Below, piece by piece: positions 1-6,128 of a stretch of DNA of 8,801 nt. The position numbers and the translations under genes were made by a program. The DNA is taken from contig PXOY01000041.1 of NCBI GenBank assembly GCA_003021915.1, forward strand, positions 1-8,801, read 5' to 3'. This stretch comes from Parcubacteria group bacterium SW_4_49_11. GTDB taxonomy: Bacteria; Patescibacteriota; Minisyncoccia; SW-4-49-11. Below the pieces are notes generated by a model. The model did not search any database. It saw nothing but the letters and a program-made list of their open reading frames with translations, and was not told the DNA's origin. The stretch's first letter is position 1. Each line of letters begins with the position of its first letter.

Positions 1-76
1 ATGAGAGATTGGATTTGGCTCATACAGATAGTAACTATACGCCCCAATTATAGAGGGTCCGGCAGAGCTTGTCAAT

Positions 77-862
77 TTAGTACGAGGACTGAGAGTCGTC
101 GTTCTCCGTCATTTTTTGAACCAAATCGGGAAATTGGTTCATCATGGAGGTGGGTACGGGAAAGACGATGGTTTTCGCGTTTTCCTGAGAAATGTCCGAC
201 AAGGTCTGAAGATACCGCAACTGCATGGCTTGTGGATCTTTGCCGAGTTGTTGAGCCGCTTCGGTTAAGTTTTGCGCGGCTTCCAGTTCTCCGCTGGCGT
301 GAATGCGTTTGGCGCGTCGTTCGCGTTCCGCTTCCGCCTCTTGCGCAATGGCTCGCACCATACTTTCATCCAAATCGACGTGTTTAATTTCGACATTTGT
401 GACCTTAATGCCCCATTGATCGGTTTCTTCGTCCAAAATATCCCGGATGTCTCCGTTTAATTTATCGCGTTCGGAGAGCATTTCATCCAACGTGTGCTTG
501 CCCAAGACGGAACGTAAGGTGGTTTGGGCGAGTTGACTGGTGGCTTCGTAATATTCTTTCACGTTGTTTATGGCCTTTCGCGGGTCAACTACATAACAAT
601 AAATAACAGCATTCACCTTTACGGAAACGTTATCTTGAGAAATGATGTCTTGGTCCGGAACATCCATGGTTATGACGCGCATGTCCACTTTCTCCAGACC
701 CCGATAAAAAAGGACAAACACAATTCCGGGACCGGCCACGGTTGTAAAGCGTCCCAGGCGGAAGATGACCCCGCGCTCATACTCACGCATTACCCGCGGC
801 TTAAGCGCGCCGATAATGGCGAACACCGCAACTACGAGGATAATTAAAAGAAATCCGAGCAT
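77..862 (-). CDS. Slipin / stomatin-like SPFH-domain membrane protein
   Basis: The 261-residue product has the slipin layout. An N-terminal hydrophobic membrane segment (about residues 2-20) is followed by the family signature YERGVIFRLGRF (28-39), GPG (44-46) and an SPFH core with DVPDQDIISQDN (68-78). A charged helix rich in Ala, Glu and Arg (about 174-200) corresponds to the oligomerising coiled coil. VFPVP (233-237) matches the usual C-terminal end of bacterial slipins, and total length is normal. Family members form large membrane-bound oligomers linked to lipid microdomains and often pair with an NfeD protein. No NfeD gene is visible, though only 76 bp downstream can be seen. The ATG at 862 begins directly before the membrane segment. 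There is no Shine-Dalgarno sequence, and a good promoter about 22 bp upstream implies a leader of about 15 nt. QmcA or HflK/C are alternative names within the superfamily, but the short length and signature favour slipin. Confidence 0.92.
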   Translation of the reverse strand: MLGFLLIILVVAVFAIIGALKPRVMREYERGVIFRLGRFTTVAGPGIVFVLFYRGLEKVDMRVITMDVPDQDIISQDNVSVKVNAVIYCYVVDPRKAINNVKEYYEATSQLAQTTLRSVLGKHTLDEMLSERDKLNGDIRDILDEETDQWGIKVTNVEIKHVDLDESMVRAIAQEAEAERERRAKRIHASGELEAAQNLTEAAQQLGKDPQAMQLRYLQTLSDISQENAKTIVFPVPTSMMNQFPDLVQKMTENDDSQSSY

Positions 863-883
863 ACAAAAACATTATTTGTTGCA

Positions 884-912
884 AATGTAGCATAGAATTG
901 ACGTTTTGTGAA
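884..912 (-). promoter_or_regulatory. Promoter of the slipin gene
   Basis: On the minus strand, TTCACA (912-907, five of six to TTGACA) is followed after 17 bp by TACATT (889-884, four of six to TATAAT). TGC (892-890) gives an extended -10. The predicted start near 877 leaves a leader of about 15 nt before the ATG. The block TATGCTACATT recurs exactly upstream of valS. Predicted from consensus only. Confidence 0.55.
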
Positions 913-987
913 GGAGCATTGGGAAAGCATTCAGTGAGCTTCATTGTGGAACATACTATTAATTGCGAGCAAACATATACCCCCGAG

Positions 988-996
988 TGTTATAAT
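988..996 (+). promoter_or_regulatory. Extended -10 promoter of ileS
   Basis: TG-T-TATAAT at 988-996 is a perfect -10 with an extended TG. No convincing -35 lies 16-18 bp upstream (AGCAAA at the 17-bp position), so recognition would rest on the extended -10. Transcription starting near 1003 would give a leader of about 124 nt containing the dyad at 1026-1057. A weaker second candidate is TTGCCA (1062-1067), 18 bp, then TAGTCT (1086-1091) with TGC before it; it would give a leader of about 29 nt that skips the dyad. Confidence 0.5.
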
Positions 997-1025
997 ATCG
1001 ATGCAATTACAGAGTGAAATATAGA

Positions 1026-1057
1026 GCCTCTAAATATCGCGATATCGTGCGAGAGGT
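1026..1057 (+). promoter_or_regulatory. Dyad element in the ileS leader
   Basis: GCCTCT (1026-1031) can pair with AGAGGT (1052-1057, one G-U pair). The arms enclose a 12-bp perfect palindrome, ATATCGCGATAT (1034-1045). It sits between the predicted -10 and the ileS start. It could be an RNA stem in the leader or, because the palindrome has no loop, a protein-binding operator. No T-box core sequence and no attenuator-like terminator were seen in the leader, so the mode of action is open. Confidence 0.35.
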
Positions 1058-1126
1058 CTTGTTGCCAGGAAGCGCGGGTGTATGCTAGTCTGGCCATAAT
1101 CGTCTAGCGTTCTAAGCTCGAACTCT

Positions 1127-4057
1127 ATGTTTGACAAACCCAATTCTCGGCCAGATTTTTCCGAATTAAGTAGTTCACTTTTACAGTGGTGGAAACAAAA
1201 GGATATTCTCAATAGGTCGATTAATCAGCGACCGGTGGAGCAAACCAAAGCCTTCTACGACGGCCCGATTACGGCCAATGGCGAACCGCATCACGGACAC
1301 ATGCTAACCTTCGCGCTTAAAGACCTGTTCCCGCGCTATTGGGCGATGCAAGGGTACCGCGTAACACGCAATATCGGATGGGACTGTCAGGGATTGCCCG
1401 TCGAGGTGGAAGTGGAAAATCAATTGGGCTTCAGTCATAAGCAAGATATCGAAGAATACGGTATTGCCGAGTTTAATAAGCTCTGCAAAGAGTCGGTCAT
1501 GAAGCATCAAGACACGATTATCCAGTTGGAAGAGCGCATGGGCCGGCTGACCAATGAAGACTACGAATACGCCACCATGAATCGGGACTATATCGAGTCG
1601 GTTTGGTGGTCAGTGAAAGAACTGTATGAGAAAGGCTTGTTGTACGAAGGATTTCGCGTGATGCCCTATTCCACGCGCGCCGGAACGCCGCTCTCTAACG
1701 CGGAAGTGGCTCTGGGCGGCTATGAACCGGTAGTGGATCCGGCGGTCACTGTGGAATTTCCCTTGGTTGAAGATAAAACCACTGTGCTCCTCGCGTGGAC
1801 GACAACGCCGTGGACCTTACCGACGAACTTTGCGTTGGCTGTTGGAACAGACATTTCGTATGTGAAGGTGAGCCTTCCGAATACGGACAAACAGTATGTA
1901 GTGGCCGAAGAGCTCGTGGATACGGTGTTTGAAGAGTATGAGTTTCAGATCGAGGATCGGTTATCAGGCGCGGACCTGATCGGAAAAGAATACGAGCCTC
2001 TCTTTTCCTTTTTTGCGCAAGACGACAATCGCTTCTTCGTGTACGAAGGGCACCACGTCACCACGGAAGGGGGTACGGGTATTGTGCATCTGGCGCCGTA
2101 CGGTGCCGAGGACCTGGAGATTTTTCACTCCGTAGGAATTGAAGCCGTGGATGTTCTCGATGAAACCGGCAACTTCACGGAGCGGATCGAGCCGTACGCC
2201 GGGCAGTTTTATCGGGAGGCGAATGACTCGATCATCGCGGATCTCAAAGAGGAGAACAAGCTGTTTAACCATGAAGACTTTGAGCACCAAATGCCCATCT
2301 GTTGGCGGACGAAAACGCCGCTTATTTATAAACCGATTGACGCGTGGTACGTGGCGGTCACCAAGATCAAAGATCAGATTTTAGCCAATAACGAATCCGT
2401 GAATTGGACACCCGAGCATATCAAACACGGACGGTTCGGCAACTGGCTTGAAAATGCCAAAGACTGGAACATCTCGCGTAACCGCTACTGGGCCACACCC
2501 ATGCCGATCTGGAAGGGCCAAGATTCGGGCAATATTATTGTCATTGGATCCTACGCGGAACTGGAGGAATACGGCGCCTCCGCGCCCGAAGACCCGCACC
2601 GTCCGTCAGTTGACGAGATTACGTTTGAATACCAGGACGAGACGTATCGACGCATTCCGGATGTGCTTGATGTGTGGTATGACTCCGGGGCGATGCCGTT
2701 TGCCCGCTTCCATTATCCGTTTGAGAATCAAGATCAGTTCGAGCGTACCTTCCCGGCCGAATATATTGCCGAAGGCCTCGATCAGACGCGTGGATGGTTC
2801 TATTCTCTGTTAGTGTTGGGAACAGCGTTGTTTGGCGACGCGCCGTATAACAACGTTATGGTGAACGGCTTGGTTCTGGCGGATGACGGCAGTAAACTCT
2901 CCAAGAGCAAGCAGAACTTTACGCCGCCCAACGAGATGTTGGATACGTTCGGGCCGGATGCGGTCAGGCTTAACTTCTTCGCCACTCCCATTTCCGCCGG
3001 AGAAGATGCGATCGTGAGCGAGAACACGCTGAAGCTGTATCTGCAGGAATATTTGTTGCCGCTGTGGAACATGTTCTCCTTCTTCGTGACGTACGCCAAT
3101 GTTCATGATTGGAATCCGGATGATTACGCGTTTGATCCGTATACTCTTGAAAACGCGATGGACCGCTGGATTTACACCCGCCTTCAAGAAGCCACCCGAG
3201 ATGTGCAAATACACATGGATGAGTTTCATATTCCCGCCGCCGTGCGCGCCTTGAAAGCGTTCTTTGACGATCTGTCCAAATGGTATATTCGGCGCTCGCG
3301 CGAGCGATTCGCAGCCGGAGATGGAGAGGGGTTCAAGGTGCTCTATACCATGCTCGTCACCGGCGTAAAACTCTTGGCGCCCTTCACACCATTCATTAGT
3401 GAGCATATATATCGGGAGCTGTTGGTCAAGCAAATCAGCGATTTCGAGGAGCACAAAGAGGTTTACGAGTCTGTTCACCTGATGGATTATCCACGGGCGG
3501 ACGAGAATTATATCGCAGAACACGAATATCTGTTGGAACGCATGGAGCTCGTGAGAGAAATCGCGGGTATCGGACATACGCTACGAGAAGAGCAAGAGCT
3601 CAAAGTGCGCCAGCCTCTGTCTACCCTCTACGTTTCTTCGCCTCTGAATCTCCAAACCTGGATGACCGATATGCTTGCAGCCGAACTGAATGTCAAAGAG
3701 GTGCGCGAACAGAAACTTCCCGAACACGACAGTGTCGTCACCGCTGAAGGCGGACGCGGTTTGCGTATCGGTTTGGAAACCGAAATAACTGCCGAGCTGA
3801 AAGAAGAAGGACAGATTCGGGATCTTACACGTAATATTCAGGCCGCGCGCAAGAAAGAAAAGCTCTCCCTTGAAGAAGAAGTTGAGCTTATACTGGATTG
3901 CCCCGAAGAGTTACAAAACATTGTCTCCCAACACTCCGGACACCTTATGTATCAAGTAGGAGCGAGCTCTTTCTCCTTCGTCTCGCTCGCAGGTGAAGAA
4001 GGCACGCACAAGGCCAAAGTGGACGGAGAAAAAGTGCGAATCAAGATTGTAAAATAA
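1127..4057 (+). CDS. ileS: Isoleucine--tRNA ligase, type II (eukaryote-like)
   Basis: This class Ia synthetase charges tRNA-Ile in the cytoplasm. The 976-residue protein has the ATP-binding HIGH motif as HHGH (55-58, in ANGEPHHGHML) and the KMSKS loop as KLSKS (590-594). The CP1 editing domain, which hydrolyses Val-tRNA-Ile, lies at about 190-405, with AWTTTPWTLPTN (223-234) and GTGIVHLAP followed by the conserved acidic AED (327-329). ISRNRYWATP (449-458) and FDDLSKWYIRRSRERF (713-728) are IleRS landmarks. The latter opens the anticodon-binding region, followed by an extended C-terminal part to 976 rather than the zinc-binding end of type I enzymes. This argues for type II, a group known for low mupirocin sensitivity; resistance here is inference. 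An in-frame TAA lies 30 bp upstream with no other start codon between, which fixes ATG 1127. There is no Shine-Dalgarno sequence. The gene converges on the hydrolase with a 28-bp gap and no clear terminator. Confidence 0.97.
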   Translation: MFDKPNSRPDFSELSSSLLQWWKQKDILNRSINQRPVEQTKAFYDGPITANGEPHHGHMLTFALKDLFPRYWAMQGYRVTRNIGWDCQGLPVEVEVENQLGFSHKQDIEEYGIAEFNKLCKESVMKHQDTIIQLEERMGRLTNEDYEYATMNRDYIESVWWSVKELYEKGLLYEGFRVMPYSTRAGTPLSNAEVALGGYEPVVDPAVTVEFPLVEDKTTVLLAWTTTPWTLPTNFALAVGTDISYVKVSLPNTDKQYVVAEELVDTVFEEYEFQIEDRLSGADLIGKEYEPLFSFFAQDDNRFFVYEGHHVTTEGGTGIVHLAPYGAEDLEIFHSVGIEAVDVLDETGNFTERIEPYAGQFYREANDSIIADLKEENKLFNHEDFEHQMPICWRTKTPLIYKPIDAWYVAVTKIKDQILANNESVNWTPEHIKHGRFGNWLENAKDWNISRNRYWATPMPIWKGQDSGNIIVIGSYAELEEYGASAPEDPHRPSVDEITFEYQDETYRRIPDVLDVWYDSGAMPFARFHYPFENQDQFERTFPAEYIAEGLDQTRGWFYSLLVLGTALFGDAPYNNVMVNGLVLADDGSKLSKSKQNFTPPNEMLDTFGPDAVRLNFFATPISAGEDAIVSENTLKLYLQEYLLPLWNMFSFFVTYANVHDWNPDDYAFDPYTLENAMDRWIYTRLQEATRDVQIHMDEFHIPAAVRALKAFFDDLSKWYIRRSRERFAAGDGEGFKVLYTMLVTGVKLLAPFTPFISEHIYRELLVKQISDFEEHKEVYESVHLMDYPRADENYIAEHEYLLERMELVREIAGIGHTLREEQELKVRQPLSTLYVSSPLNLQTWMTDMLAAELNVKEVREQKLPEHDSVVTAEGGRGLRIGLETEITAELKEEGQIRDLTRNIQAARKKEKLSLEEEVELILDCPEELQNIVSQHSGHLMYQVGASSFSFVSLAGEEGTHKAKVDGEKVRIKIVK

Positions 4058-4085
4058 TACTGTTTCCCTCGTTCGGTAGCAAGTG

Positions 4086-4790
4086 TTAGATGGCTGAGGG
4101 TAATTCTGAAAGGGTATCTTGTAACGCTTGGCTTACATTGGCAAAGTCTTCCCCCGAGAACGAATGATCTCCGGTCAAGGTTGAGTGCTGTACGTTGCCG
4201 AGCGTGGTTAAGAACTCTTTATCTTGGCCGGACACAACCGTATCTTCGGCACCCCATATGGCATGCGCATGTATGTTAGGCAACATTCCGGGTGGGGTGA
4301 GATTGGCATACTCCTGATACCACTGCGGTGAAAGCCACTTGTGGTGTTGAGGCTTAAATTGCTTAAACACCCACTCACCGCGCTGTAGTGTAGAGCGTTC
4401 TTCGGCGGTTAAGCGGTTGATTAAAATAATATCGGTTAGGGTGAAAGCGGGGTTAAGGAAAATGACGGACAGAGGAGCACGTAATTCATCCAATAACCGA
4501 GTAATTAAATATCCTCCTTGAGAATGTCCGATAAGCACGATATCTTGACGCGGACAAAGTTCTCTTATCAGGGTATACGTGGAGCGAAGTTGGTTGAATT
4601 GTTGAGATAACGGTGCCAATTCGAGTTCTTCCGGGCTGTGTCCTTTAAAATCTTCCATCCAATAGTCAAAGCCCATGTCTTCGGACCACCCGCGTAAATT
4701 GGAGAAGAGTTCTGTGTGAATATTACCGAGAAACCCCGGCACAAACACTAACAGAGGATTGGTACCGGTCAGGCGAGTGAGTCGGTGCAT
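4086..4790 (-). CDS. Alpha/beta hydrolase (esterase/lipase-like)
   Basis: The 234-residue protein shows a complete alpha/beta-hydrolase active site. FVPGFLGN (16-23) is the oxyanion-hole loop. GHSQGG (88-93) is the nucleophile elbow with Ser90. The acid is probably Asp183 in WGAEDTVV, and the catalytic His is His209 in GDHSF. No signal peptide or membrane segment is evident, so a cytoplasmic enzyme is likely. The substrate cannot be read from sequence; esterase, lipase, thioesterase and acyl-transfer roles are all possible. Its neighbour is a PlsC-like acyltransferase, which weakly suggests lipid metabolism. The ATG at 4790 directly follows the T-run of a hairpin terminator and has no Shine-Dalgarno sequence. 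Its own promoter overlaps the end of the acyltransferase gene. No terminator is clear at its 3' end, where it converges with ileS. Confidence 0.85.
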   Translation of the reverse strand: MHRLTRLTGTNPLLVFVPGFLGNIHTELFSNLRGWSEDMGFDYWMEDFKGHSPEELELAPLSQQFNQLRSTYTLIRELCPRQDIVLIGHSQGGYLITRLLDELRAPLSVIFLNPAFTLTDIILINRLTAEERSTLQRGEWVFKQFKPQHHKWLSPQWYQEYANLTPPGMLPNIHAHAIWGAEDTVVSGQDKEFLTTLGNVQHSTLTGDHSFSGEDFANVSQALQDTLSELPSAI

Positions 4791-4823
4791 AAAAAATAAG
4801 GGATACTATTTCTACCCTTATTT
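4791..4823 (-). terminator. Hairpin terminator between acyltransferase and hydrolase
   Basis: On the minus strand AAATAAGGG (4823-4815) and CCCTTATTT (4802-4794) form a 9-bp perfect stem with a 12-nt loop, followed by further T residues (4793-4791) and then directly by the hydrolase ATG. The shape fits a Rho-independent terminator for the acyltransferase gene, which stops 20 bp upstream. The stem is AU-rich, so strength is uncertain. Confidence 0.55.
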
Positions 4824-4850
4824 ATAGCATTATGCGCGTGTGTTATTCAA
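4821..4850 (-). promoter_or_regulatory. Promoter of the alpha/beta hydrolase gene
   Basis: On the minus strand TTGAAT (4850-4845, four of six) overlaps the last codons and stop of the acyltransferase. After 18 bp comes TATAAA (4826-4821, five of six) with TGC (4829-4827) as extended -10. The -10 overlaps the left arm of the terminator hairpin. The predicted start near 4814 lies just past that arm, so transcripts made here could not form the terminator. Confidence 0.5.
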
Positions 4851-5529
4851 GATTAAATTCTTGATAGAGTTGATTGGTATTAGCTATGTACCGATTTTGT
4901 ACGTGAGTCACCCACGATTGTGTGGATTCCGGGAGATGAGGTACCGGCTCAACACACATGGCGGTAACCCGATTACGGCGGTAAAGCCCCAAGATGGGGT
5001 CAATGATGAGCCATACGATGTAGGCGTACCCTACATTACGCGCGATGTGATAAAACCCGTTCCTAAACGACTGCGAAAAAAGGCGGTTAAACCCCCCTTC
5101 CGGATAGATCAAACACGACAGATGAGGGCGACGTTTCAAGTAATGCGTGGTATGCGTTACCCCGTGTCCTGGAGGGAGCAAAAGGCAGCCCAGTTCCTGC
5201 ATGCCGATGTCATATCCGATGGGGCGAGCCAACGTCTTAAACGGGCGAGGGATTATATGTTGCATCACAATTTCGCGTATGGTTGGGAACCACAGCGTAT
5301 TGTGCTGATAGTAATTATGCCCTTTTAAGCTACCCAAGTTTCGGGTTTGCAGACCGGCTCGCGGATCACACTTGGGGTGATTGGAGATAATCATGCATGG
5401 CTCGTCAGGAAATTCGATGGTCTGGTTAACCTCCACCGAAAGTAAGTTGCCTACATGAAAGAGCAACGCCTCAACACTTAAATCGCCGTCAAAGTACTGT
5501 CTGTGAAGAATCTGGTATTGTTCATACAT
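4843..5529 (-). CDS. PlsC-like acyltransferase (1-acylglycerol-3-phosphate acyltransferase-like)
   Basis: The 228-residue protein matches the glycerophospholipid acyltransferase fold in order of motifs. IISNHPKCDPRAG (47-59) stands at the catalytic block, IYPEGGFNR (141-149) matches the substrate-binding PEGT block, and FRNGFYHIARNVGYAYIVWLI (155-175 region) matches the later conserved block ending in the hydrophobic strand. The catalytic block is odd: canonical enzymes have H-X4-D, but here His51 and Asp55 are only three residues apart. The family is therefore likely, while activity and substrate are not assured. A usual role would be adding a second acyl chain to lysophosphatidate at the membrane. 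No clear membrane-spanning helix is seen. The ATG at 5529 has no Shine-Dalgarno sequence, and a GTAGGT/ACCTAC pair (5555-5560 with 5531-5536) lies directly before it. A terminator follows the stop, so the gene appears to be a single transcription unit. Confidence 0.7.
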   Translation of the reverse strand: MYEQYQILHRQYFDGDLSVEALLFHVGNLLSVEVNQTIEFPDEPCMIISNHPKCDPRAGLQTRNLGSLKGHNYYQHNTLWFPTIREIVMQHIIPRPFKTLARPIGYDIGMQELGCLLLPPGHGVTHTTHYLKRRPHLSCLIYPEGGFNRLFSQSFRNGFYHIARNVGYAYIVWLIIDPILGLYRRNRVTAMCVEPVPHLPESTQSWVTHVQNRYIANTNQLYQEFNLE

Positions 5530-5563
5530 CGTAGGTTTTGTTGTGTGTGAATGTACCTACAAT

Positions 5564-5592
5564 AATATATCATACGTCCAAAAAATGCGCAA
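5564..5592 (-). promoter_or_regulatory. Promoter of the PlsC-like gene
   Basis: On the minus strand TTGCGC (5592-5587, three of six) is followed after 17 bp by TATATT (5569-5564, five of six), with TGA (5572-5570) as extended -10. The start would fall near 5557, leaving a leader of about 27 nt without a Shine-Dalgarno sequence. Confidence 0.42.
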
Positions 5593-5619
5593 CTGCATTG
5601 ATTCAAAATCGGCATACAT

Positions 5620-5647
5620 AAAAGCCTACATGTATTGACATGTAGGC
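5620..5647 (-). terminator. Rho-independent terminator of the 124-residue unknown gene
   Basis: GCCTACATGT (5624-5633) and ACATGTAGGC (5638-5647) form a perfect 10-bp stem with a 4-nt loop. On the minus strand the stem is followed by TTTT (5623-5620). It begins 13 bp after the stop at 5661 and separates this gene from the acyltransferase downstream. Confidence 0.8.
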
Positions 5648-5660
5648 GGCGAAATCATCA

Positions 5661-6035
5661 TTAACGGAAACGGAGCTTTTCAAGCTTGGCCTTCATGTAT
5701 TCAATTGGAACGGGCAGTAGTAGAAACTCGTCGACTTCCATATCTCCCATACGGCACAGAACCTCTTCGTCGGTCAGGATACCTTTGTGAAACAAAAACC
5801 GATATACGTGCGCCCACGTAAGCGGTGTCCATTCGTCTCCTGCTGGCTCGGCGCTTTGGCCGTTGACGAGTTTTTCAATACACTGGCGTTTAATTTTGCC
5901 CGCGGAATGCCACGTGCCGTGGACTCCTTTCTTAATATGTATTTCTCGAGTAGCGGCCACGTCCGTGATAAGCATGTGCTCATCTGCCGTCTGAGGATCT
6001 TGAGGTCCGATAGGGGAGGAGGATCCGTAAGACAT
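5661..6035 (-). CDS. Small protein of unknown function, 124 residues
   Basis: I do not recognise this protein. It is soluble-looking, with no signal peptide or membrane helix. An N-terminal Ser/Pro/Gln-rich stretch (2-17, probably disordered) precedes a mixed region with REIHIKKGVHGTWHSAGKIKR (about 30-50). A more helical C-terminal half includes WTPLTWAHVYRFLFHKGILTDEEVL (69-93) and ends in a basic tail (KAKLEKLRFR, 115-124). The ATG at 6035 is chosen because GAGGT lies 8 nt upstream, the clearest ribosome binding site in the window. In-frame ATG 6077 and TTG 6104 would lengthen the protein but lack such a site. The gene is flanked by a strong terminator downstream and a candidate promoter upstream, which supports a real transcription unit. 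Upstream lies the nested inverted-repeat region. Confidence 0.7.
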   Translation of the reverse strand: MSYGSSSPIGPQDPQTADEHMLITDVAATREIHIKKGVHGTWHSAGKIKRQCIEKLVNGQSAEPAGDEWTPLTWAHVYRFLFHKGILTDEEVLCRMGDMEVDEFLLLPVPIEYMKAKLEKLRFR

Positions 6036-6075
6036 AGCAATGTACCTCGAAAATGTGCAAATTCCTTGTGCGTGC

Positions 6076-6104
6076 ATCCTACAGGAGGTAAGGGGTGAAT
6101 GCAA
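6076..6104 (-). promoter_or_regulatory. Candidate promoter of the 124-residue unknown gene
   Basis: On the minus strand TTGCAT (6104-6099, three of six) is separated by 17 bp from TAGGAT (6081-6076, four of six). A start near 6069 would give a leader of about 34 nt containing the GAGGT site (6048-6044). The match is modest, and the repeat-borne TTCATA-17-TATATG (6179-6151) is a rival. Confidence 0.3.
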
Positions 6105-6128
6105 ACGCTCGGCAGGTGCTTAGAGGTT

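Noticed and set aside
28..38. Palindrome ATAGT-A-ACTAT downstream of slipin
   Set aside because: It is too short and AT-rich to call a terminator and is not followed by a T-run.
1..50. Possible tRNA or tmRNA 5' end on the minus strand (GGGGCGTATAGTTA at about 48-35)
   Set aside because: The following bases cannot form a D-arm, there is no GG in the loop and no GGATTCGACGG tmRNA signature, and no T-arm is visible in the window.
2810..3577. 255-codon minus-strand open frame inside ileS
   Set aside because: It runs antisense to the KLSKS and anticodon-binding region of IleRS and has no independent coding evidence.
4058..4085. Bidirectional terminator between the convergent ileS and hydrolase genes
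   Set aside because: The 28-bp gap holds no stem with a T-run on either strand.
4840..5328. 162-codon plus-strand open frame opposite the acyltransferase
   Set aside because: It has low-complexity, basic composition without any domain, and the minus-strand frame shows clear PlsC-family motifs; it is an antisense shadow.
6036..6104. Longer version of the unknown protein starting at TTG 6104 or ATG 6077
   Set aside because: Neither start has a suitably spaced ribosome site, while ATG 6035 has GAGGT 8 nt upstream, and the extra segment overlaps the candidate promoter.
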